A DNA stretch of 64,000 bases from Rossellomorea sp. SC111 (GCF_024733565.1 NZ_JANIOC010000008.1:161365-225364), one strand, 5' to 3'; counted from the first letter of the stretch, positions 28,144-37,398 are shown. Program-made: numbers and translations. The notes: generated by a model from the letters alone, not told the origin.

Positions 28144-28392
28144 ATGAAATCGTACATCGCTTTTTTGGTCCAAATGATTTTATGGAGCGTGTTTTCATTA
28201 GCTGAATGGATTTCTGAAAAAGATCATGTAGAATATAAATGGATTATGTTTGTCCTGTTTTTTTACCTTGCCTTTATGGCTGCAAGAAAAATCGTTCAAT
28301 CAAGAAGGCTTACGTTATTTATCACTTCATTCAGTCTGACCTGCTTTTTTGTTTTTAAGATGGCGTTCGAAAATATATTGGAAATATTTTAA
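28144..28392 (+). CDS. Small membrane protein of unknown function
   Basis: 82 residues from the ATG at 28144 (AAAGGATG upstream); a longer in-frame version from 28099 lacks a ribosome site. Three hydrophobic segments (about 4-22, 32-50, 57-78) with a charged EKDHVEYK turn, so probably a three-helix integral membrane protein. Not recognised. It precedes the deacetylase-like lipoprotein gene by 65 bp and may share its transcript. Confidence 0.65.
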   Translation: MKSYIAFLVQMILWSVFSLAEWISEKDHVEYKWIMFVLFFYLAFMAARKIVQSRRLTLFITSFSLTCFFVFKMAFENILEIF

Positions 28393-28457
28393 TTCTTTCC
28401 CAGTTTCTCTTTGGAATATGTTAAAATATTCAAAGTGAATACGGAAAGGTGAGAGAC

Positions 28458-29297
28458 ATGAAAAAGATATTAGCATCCGGCTTAACCATCCTACTCCTGA
28501 CTGCTTGCGGAAGTGAACAAACGGGGACCAGCCATGAAGCGGAAAAATCCGACCAGACTGAAGTGAATGAAGTGGATCAGAAGCAGAGTGATGGCCCTGA
28601 AACTGAAGTGTCAGAAAGTGAAACGAAAGAGAAAGAAAAACCTTCAAAAGAAGTGGTGCAAACCAAGGATTATAAGATAAATCAGGCTAATTGGAGCATT
28701 GAACCAATCGGTGAAGCCAATCCTAAAGTTGTACTCCTGACAATGGATGATGCACCCGATCAACATGCACTGCAAATGGCTAAAGATCTAAAAGAGTTGA
28801 ATGCCCCGGCCATTTTCTTTGTAAACGGTCATTTTCTTGATACGCCTGAGGAAAAAGAAACGTTAAAAAAGATTCATGATCTTGGATTTATGATTGGGAA
28901 TCATACATATAGTCACAGCAGTTTAAGAGATCTTTCTCCTGAAGAGCAGAAAGAGGAAATCCTCTCTGTCAGCGACCTAGTAGAATCCATCACGGGAGAG
29001 AGGCCGCAATTTTTCAGGGCTCCTTTCGGCCAAAATACCGATTACAGCCGAGAGCTTGCAGCTGAAGAAAAGATGTCCTTGATGAACTGGACTTACGGAT
29101 ATGATTGGGAAAAACAATATCAAAATAAAGCAGCGATTACGGATATCATGGTAAACAGCCCATATTTGATTGACGGAGCGAATCTCCTTATGCATGATCG
29201 TACATGGACGAGTGAAGCGTTGACAGACATTGTGAAAGGCCTTCGAGCAAAGGGGTATGAAACACTGGATCCGCACCGGATTAAAACAATAGAATAA
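28458..29297 (+). CDS. Polysaccharide deacetylase family lipoprotein
   Basis: 279 residues from ATG 28458 (GAAAGGTGA upstream). Lipobox LTAC with Cys near residue 17, then a Glu/Lys-rich linker (about 20-70) and a NodB-type domain (about 90-275). Motif 1 appears as LTMDDAPD (canonical TFDDGP), motif 2 as HTYSHSSL with both His ligands, motif 3 as FRAPFG, and a late LMHDRTW. The altered motif 1 (MDDAP for FDDGP) keeps both Asp. Expected to act on cell-wall polymers outside the membrane; substrate unknown. Confidence 0.87.
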   Translation: MKKILASGLTILLLTACGSEQTGTSHEAEKSDQTEVNEVDQKQSDGPETEVSESETKEKEKPSKEVVQTKDYKINQANWSIEPIGEANPKVVLLTMDDAPDQHALQMAKDLKELNAPAIFFVNGHFLDTPEEKETLKKIHDLGFMIGNHTYSHSSLRDLSPEEQKEEILSVSDLVESITGERPQFFRAPFGQNTDYSRELAAEEKMSLMNWTYGYDWEKQYQNKAAITDIMVNSPYLIDGANLLMHDRTWTSEALTDIVKGLRAKGYETLDPHRIKTIE

Positions 29298-29301
29298 TGT
29301 G

Positions 29302-29344
29302 AAAGATGCATAAATGAGTCAATTCATTTATGCATCTTTTTTAA
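29302..29344 (+). terminator. Terminator after the deacetylase-like gene
   Basis: AAAGATGCATAAATGA/TCATTTATGCATCTTT perfect 16-bp stem then T-run. Confidence 0.92.
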
Positions 29345-29426
29345 TTGAACTTCACATATTCGGATAAACCCTTACATACACTCTTATGGTGAAAAGTATG
29401 ATTGATTATGAGGTTAAAAAGTTAAA

Positions 29427-29437
29427 TATGTCATACA
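29427..29437. promoter_or_regulatory. CcpN operator, distal site of SR1
   Basis: TATGTCATACA fits the CcpN consensus TRTGHYATAYW at every position. It lies 9 bp upstream of the SR1 -35. Confidence 0.8.
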
Positions 29438-29445
29438 ATTTAGGC

Positions 29446-29474
29446 TTGATATTTTAAATGTGTTATATTATTAT
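29446..29474 (+). promoter_or_regulatory. SR1 promoter
   Basis: -35 TTGATA (29446-29451), 17-bp spacer, -10 TATTAT (29469-29474). Predicted transcription start near 29481. Confidence 0.85.
29459..29469. promoter_or_regulatory. CcpN operator, proximal site of SR1
   Basis: TGTGTTATATT fits TRTGHYATAYW at every position and overlaps the spacer and the first base of the -10. Two sites, one inside the promoter, match the known CcpN arrangement. Confidence 0.82.
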
Positions 29475-29487
29475 AGAAACAGATAAG

Positions 29488-29501
29488 ATAAAGCGTTTAC
29501 A
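29488..29501. promoter_or_regulatory. cre-like site just after the SR1 start
   Basis: ATAAAGCGTTTACA agrees with the CcpA site TGNAANCGNWWNCA except for the first two bases. It lies just downstream of the predicted transcription start, a roadblock position. Confidence 0.6.
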
Positions 29502-29527
29502 AAACCACTTAAAGGAGAGGAAAAAAG

Positions 29528-29647
29528 ATGGGAACAATTGTATGTCAATCATGCCTGGGTACTATTGAGCATTATGAAGATGAGAAGGTTTCTGTTTTAT
29601 TCTCTAATTGCTGTGACTGCAACGACGACAAAGAATTAGACGATTAA
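29528..29647 (+). CDS. sr1P: SR1P, GapA-binding peptide
   Basis: 39 residues, starting MGTIVCQSC and containing IEHYEDEKVSVLF followed by CCDC. B. subtilis SR1P is also 39 residues and begins MGTIVCQDC with HYFEDEKV, as remembered. GGAGAGG lies nine bases before the ATG. The four Cys in two pairs (CQSC and the CCDC cluster) suggest metal binding. SR1P binds glyceraldehyde-3-phosphate dehydrogenase GapA and promotes its interaction with RNase J1 (rnjA lies at 17-18.6 kb here). Confidence 0.92.
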   Translation: MGTIVCQSCLGTIEHYEDEKVSVLFSNCCDCNDDKELDD

Positions 29648-29698
29648 TGCCTGCTTTGGGGAGCGGGTGAAAATAGCGTCTTAAGGGGTTCTTATAAA

Positions 29699-29741
29699 TA
29701 AAAAGGATGAAGAAGGGGAAACCTTCTTCATCCTTTTTTTC
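29699..29741. terminator. Shared terminator of SR1 and speA
   Basis: AAAAGGATGAAGAAGG/CCTTCTTCATCCTTTT perfect stem with T-run; the minus-strand speA stop codon is at its right edge. Confidence 0.92.
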
Positions 29742-31209
29742 ATCGAATGGCACGATGCTCTTTGATGACTCTTAAATGTCGTAAATCATAGTCTTCAGGC
29801 CCTTGTACAGGGAGACCTGCTTCTATATTGGTTTTGATATAATTGATGTTTTCCTGAGTGATGATTTCCCCTGGGATGAAGATGGGAATTCCGGGAGGGT
29901 AGACCATGATGAATTCAGCGATGGTCCTTCCAACAGATTCATCAATCGGGATGACTTCGGTATCAGCATAAAAAGCATCCCTCGGCGTAATGGAAAGAAC
30001 AGGAATATCAGGCAGCATCACTTTAACGGGGGCCATTTCTCCTTGGTTTTTCAGGCTGATAACCAGTTCTTTTAAAGCGTTAACCAATTGAGTTCCTTCA
30101 TATTCAGTGTCACCAGGTGTGATGATGCAAAGGATATTATAAAGGTCAGACATCTCAACCTCGATATTATAAGCCTCTCTTAACCACTTTTCAGCATCGA
30201 AACCGCTTATTCCAAGATCTTTCACGGATACAATCAGCTTAGTCGGATCATATGCATAGGTTGCTTTTGTTCCAAGAATTTCTTCCCCTACACAGTATAA
30301 ACCGTCAATCTCGTTGATTTGTTTTCTCATATTCTGGGAGAGTTCGATCGTTTTGGTGATGAGCTCCCGTCCTTCCGTTGCAAGTCGCTTTCTTGCAACA
30401 TCAAGGGATGCAAGAAGTAAGTATGACGTGGAAGTCGTCGTCAGCATGCTTAAAATGGTCTGTACACGCTTAGCAGAGACAAGTCCTTCCTTCATATTGA
30501 GGACTGAGCTTTGAGTCATGGATCCCCCGAGTTTATGAACACTCGTAGCTGCTAAGTCAGCGCCCGCCTGCATGGCTGACAGGGGAAGTTCATCATGGAA
30601 GTGGATATGAACACCATGAGCTTCATCGACCAGTACCGGAACACGATAAGAGTGTGCAATTTCCACGATTTTCTTCAAGTCTGCCGAAATCCCGAAATAG
30701 GTCGGATTGATGACCAGTACACCTTTGGCATCAGGGTTCTGTTCCAAAGCCTTTGCAACAGCGTCTGTCGTGATACCGTGAGAGATTCCAAGATCCTCAT
30801 CGATATCGGGATGGATAAAGATAGGGGTGGCCCCTGAGAAAACAATCGCAGACATAACGGATTTATGCACGTTTCTTGGAACAATGATCTTATCCCCAGG
30901 TCCGCACACACTCATGACCATCGTCATGATCGCTCCGCTCGTTCCTTGAACAGAGAAGAAAGTATGATCGGCACCGAATGCCTCAGCAGCCAAATCCTGT
31001 GCTGCCTTGATCATTCCTTTAGGTTGATGCAGATCATCTAAAGGTCCGATATTAATCAAATCAATGGAAAGCGCATTATCCCCTATGAATTCCTTAAAGG
31101 CAGGATCCATACCTGCACCTTTCTTATGACCGGGAATATGGAACTGGACGGGATTCTTTTTACTATGTTCAATTAAGCCGGTAAACAACGGCGTTTCATT
31201 TTGAGACAA
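29740..31209 (-). CDS. speA: Arginine decarboxylase (biosynthetic, Orn/Lys/Arg family)
   Basis: 489 residues from TTG at 31209, with AGAGGTG nine bases upstream; the protein then reads (M)SQNETPLFTGL, aligning with B. subtilis SpeA MSQHETPLYTGL. The frame stays open 63 codons further upstream, but that part is Cys/aromatic-rich, unlike the family. PLP-binding Lys lies in TSVHKLGGS; HIPGHKKGAG, DEAHGVH and the C-terminal YPPGIPIFIPGE are family motifs. It makes agmatine, first step to polyamines. Transcribed toward SR1, which affects arginine metabolism. Confidence 0.94.
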   Translation of the reverse strand: MSQNETPLFTGLIEHSKKNPVQFHIPGHKKGAGMDPAFKEFIGDNALSIDLINIGPLDDLHQPKGMIKAAQDLAAEAFGADHTFFSVQGTSGAIMTMVMSVCGPGDKIIVPRNVHKSVMSAIVFSGATPIFIHPDIDEDLGISHGITTDAVAKALEQNPDAKGVLVINPTYFGISADLKKIVEIAHSYRVPVLVDEAHGVHIHFHDELPLSAMQAGADLAATSVHKLGGSMTQSSVLNMKEGLVSAKRVQTILSMLTTTSTSYLLLASLDVARKRLATEGRELITKTIELSQNMRKQINEIDGLYCVGEEILGTKATYAYDPTKLIVSVKDLGISGFDAEKWLREAYNIEVEMSDLYNILCIITPGDTEYEGTQLVNALKELVISLKNQGEMAPVKVMLPDIPVLSITPRDAFYADTEVIPIDESVGRTIAEFIMVYPPGIPIFIPGEIITQENINYIKTNIEAGLPVQGPEDYDLRHLRVIKEHRAIR

Positions 31210-31418
31210 TTCATTCAACACCTCTTTATATTCTTCATAAACCAACATGCATACTAAAGATATCATTATATAGGATTCAAACCACAATTTCATACATTTT
31301 CTTACGATATTTTCAACAAACAAAAAAATTATAGCACTTAAGAAAATCTTTGCATAGTGACATACGCCCATGATGGTGTGTTTTTTTTCATAGCACACAC
31401 AAAAGAAGTCATACTCCT
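31210..31418. other. speA upstream region
   Basis: AT-rich non-coding DNA. On the minus strand it holds two -10-like boxes: TATAAT around 31272 and an extended TGCTATAAT around 31335. No gene is seen. Confidence 0.45.
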
Positions 31419-31562
31419 GATTTTTGGCTCATTTCCGTCAGATGGTATAGAACCCTCCAGCTCAAGCTAGCTTGGTCTGGAGGATTCTATACCATCTGAC
31501 GACCTTTCAGCAAAGCTAAAAGGCGGGTGAAACATCCGTTTCACCCGAATGAGCCAAAAATC
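31419..31562. repeat. 144-bp four-way-junction palindrome
   Basis: An outer 15-bp perfect inverted repeat (31419-31433 with 31548-31562, GATTTTTGGCTCATT) encloses three hairpins: 31437-31500 with 24-base arms and one mismatch (16 plus 7 pairs) capped by CAAG/CTTG; 31503-31523 with 9-base arms (CCTTTcAGC/GCTaAAAGG, one mismatch); 31524-31547 with a perfect 10-bp stem CGGGTGAAAC/GTTTCACCCG and 4-base loop. Only five bases are unpaired at the junction. It does not code for protein. It may be a dispersed palindromic element or a structured RNA. Confidence 0.85.
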
Positions 31563-31696
31563 TACACAACTTATCAATAAAATTCTTATCGGCCTCTCAT
31601 TTAAGACTGACCTTATTTCTTATCAATATACAACACCCTAAAGAAAAGGATTTCCCACCCCCCATCGAGAATAAATGAAGGAATGGAGGGATTCAA

Positions 31697-32653
31697 ATGA
31701 ATTGGAAAACGCGCGTAACAGAATTATTGAACATTCAATATCCAATCATACAAGGAGGACTCGCCCACCTGGCATATGCAGAATTGGCTGCGGCGGTGTC
31801 GAATGCAGGAGGACTTGGCCAAATCACTGCCATGTCACTTGACAACCCTGAACAGCTTCGTCAAGAAATCAAAAAGGTAAGGTCATTAACAGATCAACCG
31901 TTTGGAGTGAACTTTGCCATCGGTCAACATGGACGCCCATTCAGTGAGTATGTTGATATTGCCATTCAAGAGAAAGTGCCGGTCATCTCCGTTACAGGGG
32001 GTAACCCAACTCCCTTGTTCCAACAAATTGAAGGGGAGAATATGGTGAAGCTTGTATTGGTCGCATCAAAAAGACAGGCTATGAAGGCTGAAGAGCTCGG
32101 TGCGGATGCCGTTATGGTCGTCGGACAAGAAGGTGGAGGACACCTGGGAAAGGATGACATCGGGACATTCGTCTTGATTCCACGTGTGGAGGACGCTGTA
32201 TCCATCCCTGTCATCGCTTCAGGAGGGATTGGGGACGGCCGTGGTTTAATGGCAGCCCTCAGCTTCGGCGCAGAGGGAGTCGAAATGGGGACAAGATTCA
32301 TAGCGACAAAAGAGTGCGTCCATGCCTCAGACGTCTATAAACGTGCCTTGATTGAGGGGGATGAGAGTGGTACAGTAGTCATTAAACGATCTTTAGGAGC
32401 CCCGGCAAGAGCGATATCGAATTCTTGGACTAACCAAATCCTGGCTGCCGAAACATCGAATCCGGGATATGAAGGATTAAAATCATACATAAGCGGCGAG
32501 GCGAATAAACGATATATCTACGATGGTGAAGTAGACGGAGGCTTTGCATGGGCAGGACAGGTGATGGGGTTGATACAGGACGTCCCTTCTGTTAGAGATC
32601 TCATCGAGCGAATGATTTCACAAGGTGAAACCATTCGAAAAAAGTGGAATTAA
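31697..32653 (+). CDS. NAD(P)H-dependent flavin oxidoreductase / nitronate monooxygenase family
   Basis: 318 residues, TIM-barrel with FMN-binding features of the 2-nitropropane dioxygenase/FabK group: PIIQGGLAHL near 15, ADAVMVVGQEGGGHLG near 135-150, PVIASGGIGDGRG near 178, and GAEGVEMGTRFIAT near 200. Members oxidise nitronates or act as enoyl-ACP reductases (FabK); which applies here is not decided. GGAGGG precedes the ATG. It precedes yktA by 28 bp and may be co-transcribed with it. Confidence 0.85.
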   Translation: MNWKTRVTELLNIQYPIIQGGLAHLAYAELAAAVSNAGGLGQITAMSLDNPEQLRQEIKKVRSLTDQPFGVNFAIGQHGRPFSEYVDIAIQEKVPVISVTGGNPTPLFQQIEGENMVKLVLVASKRQAMKAEELGADAVMVVGQEGGGHLGKDDIGTFVLIPRVEDAVSIPVIASGGIGDGRGLMAALSFGAEGVEMGTRFIATKECVHASDVYKRALIEGDESGTVVIKRSLGAPARAISNSWTNQILAAETSNPGYEGLKSYISGEANKRYIYDGEVDGGFAWAGQVMGLIQDVPSVRDLIERMISQGETIRKKWN

Positions 32654-32681
32654 TTCATCAGCAAAGGAGTAGTGGTGCAAA

Positions 32682-32954
32682 ATGGAATATCAATACCCAT
32701 TCGATATAGACTGGTCCACGGATGAAGTCATCGATGTCATTTCCTTTTTTGAAGCGGTTGAAAAGGCATATGAAAAAGGTGTTTCAAGAGAGGACTTGAT
32801 GAATCGATATAAGCGATTTAAAGAAATTGTCCCTGGTAAAGCAGAAGAGAAAAGGATCTGCAATGAATTTGAAGAATCCAGCGGTTATTCTTCCTATCGT
32901 GTAGTGAAAAAAATGAAAGAGCAACAGGACGCTGCAAAAATATCGATGAATTAA
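32682..32954 (+). CDS. yktA: UPF0223 family protein YktA
   Basis: 90 residues. It carries the UPF0223 pattern [27 protein letters not shown] at the N-terminus and [20 protein letters not shown] in the middle. Small, acidic, all-helical cytosolic protein of unknown function, conserved in Bacillus. ORF start ATG with AAAGGAG upstream. Followed by a long terminator. Confidence 0.92.
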   Translation: MEYQYPFDIDWSTDEVIDVISFFEAVEKAYEKGVSREDLMNRYKRFKEIVPGKAEEKRICNEFEESSGYSSYRVVKKMKEQQDAAKISMN

Positions 32955-32990
32955 AAGAACGACTGCCGTGTTTCCGGCAGTCGTTCTTTC
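32954..32990 (+). terminator. Terminator after yktA
   Basis: AAAGAACGACTGCCG/CGGCAGTCGTTCTTT, 15-bp stem. Confidence 0.9.
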
Positions 32991-33016
32991 TGCATTATTC
33001 CCTACAGTTATATGGT

Positions 33017-33637
33017 TTAGTTCATTTTATAAAGGGGTAAAAGTGTTTCAAAGGCACTCTCAACTTCCTGGATCAATTCATCCCCATTCATCTTAATGGC
33101 AGAGTCACGATCCAGATGAAGTCCGCATAGAAGTTCTGCTTTTTTCACCTTTTGAACTCTTTCAGTTAAAGCAATGAATTCATCTTGTGACAGAGAGGAA
33201 AATGTTGCAGCATCCGGTTTAGTATGATCTCCAGACCAAACAAAGTGACCGGGAATCAATGACCTTATCTTATCTGCATTTTCTTCGACTTTTTCACCGA
33301 ATTCAGCTTTATTTGGAGCTTCATAGATCATTGCAAACCAAATAAACACATGGGTTTCCCATAATCCTATCTGGAAATGAGGATGTTTTTTATAACCGCG
33401 TTTGTTGTTTGCAAAAGCAACCCACGTGTCATCTGGAGGATTCACTGAGCGTCTTGCATGTTTCGCCACATGGTAAAACATCTCATCACCGGTCAGGGCA
33501 CTTAAGGTTGTGGTGAAATGTTCACCGAGATAGTCGAGTTTGGGCCTGACCCGTTCTGCGATGGCTGTCATCCGGTCATCGAGACCATCGATCTTAAAAA
33601 CATTGAAATCATCTTTAGTGAAACCGTTAAATGTCAT
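33017..33637 (-). CDS. yktB: UPF0637 family protein YktB (DUF1054)
   Basis: 206 residues. Family features: [12 protein letters not shown] at the N-terminus, [20 protein letters not shown] in the middle, and [20 protein letters not shown]. Cytosolic, unknown function; a structure of the family shows a heme-utilisation-like fold, if I recall correctly. Transcribed opposite to yktA and converging on its terminator. Ribosome site AGGAGGT before the ATG. Confidence 0.9.
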   Translation of the reverse strand: MTFNGFTKDDFNVFKIDGLDDRMTAIAERVRPKLDYLGEHFTTTLSALTGDEMFYHVAKHARRSVNPPDDTWVAFANNKRGYKKHPHFQIGLWETHVFIWFAMIYEAPNKAEFGEKVEENADKIRSLIPGHFVWSGDHTKPDAATFSSLSQDEFIALTERVQKVKKAELLCGLHLDRDSAIKMNGDELIQEVESAFETLLPLYKMN

Positions 33638-33816
33638 GTTGTAACCTCCTTATTTCCACCAATATCTTACCATAAAGAGGTACAAGCTTGTAGCCAAATG
33701 AATTATCTATAGGTGTCTGCACATTTTAGTTACAAGATGAGTTGGTATTTCATAACATGTAGTAAATATTATCAGAACAATCAGATAAATCGAAAACTCG
33801 GAAGGGGTGTATGGCC

Positions 33817-34011
33817 ATGAAACAAGTAATGAACACTTCTAAAAAACGTGATGTCCAACAGCAACGAATGAACGTATTGAAACTTGAAATGGATTATGAA
33901 TTAGCCGTATTGTTCGAAGCAATTCAAACGAAGAATACAGAGACCCAGACCAAGTCCAAGCAGAAACTTATGAGTATCAGGGAAGAACTAATGAAAATGA
34001 AGGCTTTATAG
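33817..34011 (+). CDS. Small conserved helical protein (YkzI-like position)
   Basis: 64 residues from the second of two ATG codons (33817), seven bases after GAAGGGGTG; the first ATG (33811) would be too close to that site. All-helical and highly charged (QQRMNVLKLEMDYELAVLFEA), no membrane segment. It lies between yktB and suhB where B. subtilis has ykzI; identity is by position and size only. Function unknown. Confidence 0.7.
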   Translation: MKQVMNTSKKRDVQQQRMNVLKLEMDYELAVLFEAIQTKNTETQTKSKQKLMSIREELMKMKAL

Positions 34012-34237
34012 AGCAAATAACATTCAATGGTTTAAAGTATGCTGATAACAAAATCTACTTTTGAACGCGAGCTCATAGTGGTTGGAGAGTTCGCTTTTTT
34101 ATGGGGAAATGACCTTACTTGGTGAAGCCTATTTTCTTGAATGAATTGGACCTAGGAGTTAAGATTATCTGAAAAGACCATATTAGTAATGACTACACTA
34201 ACTGATTTTCGCTAAACATATTGGAGGCTAATAATAC

Positions 34238-35035
34238 ATGACAAATTGGACTGAGCTAGATCAAAATGTTAGAACATGGATACATGAAGCCGGTGAGAGG
34301 ATTCGTCAGTCATTTAAAACCGAACTGAACATTAAAACGAAATCGAACCGGAATGACTTGGTCACCGATATGGATGAAGCGACTGAGCGATACTTTACTG
34401 AAAACATACGAACCACTTACCCCGATCATCAAATTTTGGGTGAAGAAGGATATGGGGATGATTTTAAAGAGTTATCCGGAATAACATGGATCATCGACCC
34501 AATCGATGGAACGATGAATTTTGTTCATCAGCAGAGGAATTTTGCCATTTCTATCGGGATTTACGATGGAGATGAAGGGAAGTTAGGATACATATATGAT
34601 GTCGTGCACGACGAGCTTTACTTTGCGAGTAAAGGCAAAGGTGTTTATATGAATGATGTGAAGCTTCCGAAGCTTGAACCCGTTCCTGTGGAAGATGCGA
34701 TAGTCGCATTGAATGCACTGTGGGTGACGAAGAACAAGCGTATTGATTCCTCAATATTGGCTCCACTCGTGCATGATGTGAGAGGGACCCGGTCCTATGG
34801 TTCAGCTGCGATGGAGCTTGCTTACGTGGCTTCAGGGAGGCTTGACGCATATCTGACAATGCGCCTGGCCCCGTGGGATTTCGCAGCCGGAAAGATTATG
34901 ATCGAAGAGCTTGGTGGAGTGGTGACAGACCTTGATGGGACCCCCTTGAATCCATTAAACAAGAGCTCTGTCTTCGTTGGGAAGCCTGGTCTGCATGAAA
35001 CCATATTGACTGACTATCTTCATAGAAATAAGTAA
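34238..35035 (+). CDS. suhB: Inositol-1-monophosphatase family protein (SuhB/YktC)
   Basis: 265 residues. Metal-binding motifs of the family: GEEGYG (Glu near 69), the diagnostic DPIDGTMNFVHQ (about 88-99), and WDFAAGKIMIEELGGVVTDLDG near 207-226. It dephosphorylates inositol or related sugar phosphates in a Mg-dependent, Li-sensitive way. GGAGGC precedes the ATG. Monocistronic, converging on ylaF at a shared terminator. Confidence 0.93.
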   Translation: MTNWTELDQNVRTWIHEAGERIRQSFKTELNIKTKSNRNDLVTDMDEATERYFTENIRTTYPDHQILGEEGYGDDFKELSGITWIIDPIDGTMNFVHQQRNFAISIGIYDGDEGKLGYIYDVVHDELYFASKGKGVYMNDVKLPKLEPVPVEDAIVALNALWVTKNKRIDSSILAPLVHDVRGTRSYGSAAMELAYVASGRLDAYLTMRLAPWDFAAGKIMIEELGGVVTDLDGTPLNPLNKSSVFVGKPGLHETILTDYLHRNK

Positions 35036-35038
35036 ATG

Positions 35039-35080
35039 AAAAAGGAGTGGTGGCCGTTGAATGGCCCTCACTCCTTTTTA
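35039..35080. terminator. Bidirectional terminator between suhB and ylaF
   Basis: AAAAGGAGTG/CACTCCTTTT with an inner GGCC/GGCC stem. Confidence 0.85.
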
Positions 35081-35086
35081 TGTGTA

Positions 35087-35272
35087 CTACAATCTTCCTT
35101 CTTCTCTGTATTTCTTCTTGGTCTTAAAACCGAATCCCATCACAATGAATAAACAGATGATACATACAGCTGCAAGCAATATACTTTGTAAACTGATTGA
35201 AATGGCAATGCCCATAAGTGATACGGCCGCTAATATTGAAAAAAGCACAAAGATCCATTTTATATTTGCCAT
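35087..35272 (-). CDS. ylaF: Small membrane protein YlaF (DUF5325-like)
   Basis: 61 residues from the ATG at 35272, with GGGGG seven bases upstream; a longer frame from 35323 lacks a site. Two transmembrane helices (about 4-24 and 27-46) and a basic tail KTKKKYREEG. Position before typA and general pattern fit B. subtilis YlaF. Function unknown. Confidence 0.75.
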   Translation of the reverse strand: MANIKWIFVLFSILAAVSLMGIAISISLQSILLAAVCIICLFIVMGFGFKTKKKYREEGRL

Positions 35273-35559
35273 TCTGTAACCCCCAATAGTTAAGCAATGA
35301 TTCTTTCCCTGACAGATTGCCAACGCAGCTTCGTGTGCTGCCCTTATTAAATTTTACCTATCAATACAATAAATCGCAAGTGGGTTTTGGAGACAAAGAA
35401 GCAGAACATTCAAGTCGATAAGGAAACTTTTAGCAGGAATGAATAGTGAATATGAAATAATTATTAGGGCTTTTGTCAATGCTGTGATATAATGGTCTAG
35501 TTGAACTGAAAAATATTATCTTTACACTATAAAGAAATCCAATATTCAGGAGTGGAAAT

Positions 35560-37398
35560 ATGAAATTAAGAAATGACCTTAGAAATATTGCTATTATTGC
35601 TCACGTTGACCACGGGAAAACGACATTAGTTGATGAGCTTTTAAAGCAATCTGGAATCTTCCGCGAAAACGAAACTGTATCGGAACGTGCGATGGATTCA
35701 AATGATTTAGAAAGAGAACGCGGTATTACAATCCTTGCGAAAAATACGGCGATTCAATATAAAGATTCCCGAATCAATATCCTTGATACACCAGGGCATG
35801 CTGACTTCGGTGGTGAAGTAGAACGTATCATGAAAATGGTAGATGGTGTTTTACTGGTAGTGGATGCGTATGAAGGTTGTATGCCACAGACTCGTTTCGT
35901 CCTTAAGAAAGCTCTGGAACAAAACCTTACACCAATCGTAGTTGTAAACAAGATCGACAAACCTTCAGCCCGTCCTGAAGAAGTCATCGATGAAGTACTG
36001 GAGTTATTCATTGAGCTGGATGCAAATGATGAACAGCTTGAATTCCCGGTTGTTTATGCTTCTGCAATCAACGGTACGGCAAGTACGGATCCAGATCCGG
36101 AAAAACAGGATGAAAACATGCAGTGTTTATATGAGTCCATCATTGAGCACATTCCTGCACCGGTCGACAACTCTGAAGATCCACTTCAGTTCCAGGTTGC
36201 ACTGCTTGATTACAATGATTACGTAGGACGTATCGGAATCGGTCGTGTGTTCAGAGGAACGATGAAAGTTGGTCAACAGGTAGCGCTGATGAAGCTTGAC
36301 GGCTCCGTTAAGCAATTCCGTGTAACAAAGATCTTTGGTTTCTTCGGATTAAAACGTGAGGAAATCCAGGAAGCAAAAGCGGGTGATTTAATCGCTGTTT
36401 CCGGAATGGAAGATATCAACGTCGGTGAAACGGTTTGTCCGGTTGAACATCAGGATCAACTTCCGGTTCTTCGCATTGACGAGCCTACACTACAGATGAC
36501 GTTCCTTGTGAACAACAGTCCGTTTGCAGGTAGAGAAGGTAAATATGTTACGTCAAGAAAGATTGAGGAACGTTTATTGGCTCAGCTGCAAACAGATGTA
36601 AGTTTACGTGTTGAACCAACGGATTCACCTGATGCGTGGACAGTTTCCGGCCGTGGAGAGCTTCATCTTTCCATCTTGATTGAAAACATGCGTCGTGAAG
36701 GCTACGAGTTACAGGTATCGAAGCCACAAGTTATCATAAAAGAAGTCGATGGCGTGAAGAGCGAGCCTGTAGAACGTGTTCAAATTGATATCCCTGAAGA
36801 ATATATGGGAGGCGTAATCGAATCACTTGGTCAACGTAAAGGTGAAATGTTGGATATGGTAAACAATGGTAATGGTCAGGTCCGTTTAATGTTTATGGTT
36901 CCTGCACGTGGACTAATTGGTTATTCTACGGAATTTATGACTCTTACTCGTGGATATGGTATCATCAACCACACTTTTGAAGGCTATCAACCACTGCAGA
37001 AAGGCCGCGTAGGCGGACGTCGACAAGGTGTGCTTGTTTCCATGGAGACAGGTAAAGCGTCCCAATACGGTATCATGCAAGTGGAAGACCGTGGTATCAT
37101 CTTCGTTGAGTCCGGGACAGAAATTTATGGCGGCATGATTGTTGGAGAACATACAAGAGAAAATGATATTACCGTAAATATCACAAAGCTGAAACAGGCG
37201 ACTAACGTACGTTCTGCAAATAAAGATCAAACTGTTACGATTAAAAAGGCAAGAATCATGACATTGGAAGAGTCATTGGAGTATTTAAATGATGATGAAT
37301 ATTGTGAAGTAACGCCTGAATCAATCCGTCTTCGTAAAAAAATTCTTGATAAGAATGAACGGGAAAGAGCAGAAAAGAAAAATAAGGTTACTCAATAA
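35560..37398 (+). CDS. typA: Ribosome-associated GTPase TypA/BipA
   Basis: 612 residues. GTPase motifs G1 [10 protein letters not shown]2 around RGITI, G3 DTPGHAD, G4 NKIDK and SAI(G5-like), then translation-factor domains II, III and V and the BipA C-terminal domain ([21 protein letters not shown]). It is a ribosome-binding GTPase needed at low temperature and for 50S assembly. An extended -10 TGATATAAT lies about 75 bp upstream. Followed by ylaH at 23 bp. Confidence 0.97.
   Translation: MKLRNDLRNIAIIAHVDHGKTTLVDELLKQSGIFRENETVSERAMDSNDLERERGITILAKNTAIQYKDSRINILDTPGHADFGGEVERIMKMVDGVLLVVDAYEGCMPQTRFVLKKALEQNLTPIVVVNKIDKPSARPEEVIDEVLELFIELDANDEQLEFPVVYASAINGTASTDPDPEKQDENMQCLYESIIEHIPAPVDNSEDPLQFQVALLDYNDYVGRIGIGRVFRGTMKVGQQVALMKLDGSVKQFRVTKIFGFFGLKREEIQEAKAGDLIAVSGMEDINVGETVCPVEHQDQLPVLRIDEPTLQMTFLVNNSPFAGREGKYVTSRKIEERLLAQLQTDVSLRVEPTDSPDAWTVSGRGELHLSILIENMRREGYELQVSKPQVIIKEVDGVKSEPVERVQIDIPEEYMGGVIESLGQRKGEMLDMVNNGNGQVRLMFMVPARGLIGYSTEFMTLTRGYGIINHTFEGYQPLQKGRVGGRRQGVLVSMETGKASQYGIMQVEDRGIIFVESGTEIYGGMIVGEHTRENDITVNITKLKQATNVRSANKDQTVTIKKARIMTLEESLEYLNDDEYCEVTPESIRLRKKILDKNERERAEKKNKVTQ

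Larger units (their letters stand above)
29481..29741 (+). ncRNA. sr1: Dual-function small RNA SR1
   Basis: A predicted RNA of about 260 bases from the promoter at 29446-29474 to the terminator at 29699-29741, encoding the SR1P peptide in its 5' half. In B. subtilis, SR1 (205 nt) base-pairs with ahrC mRNA, lowering the arginine catabolism activator, and is repressed by CcpN and more weakly by CcpA under glycolysis. Position between the pdh genes and speA, the SR1P reading frame and the two CcpN sites identify it. The 3' segment (29648-29700) would hold the ahrC-pairing part; ahrC is not in the window, so this could not be tested. Confidence 0.88.
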
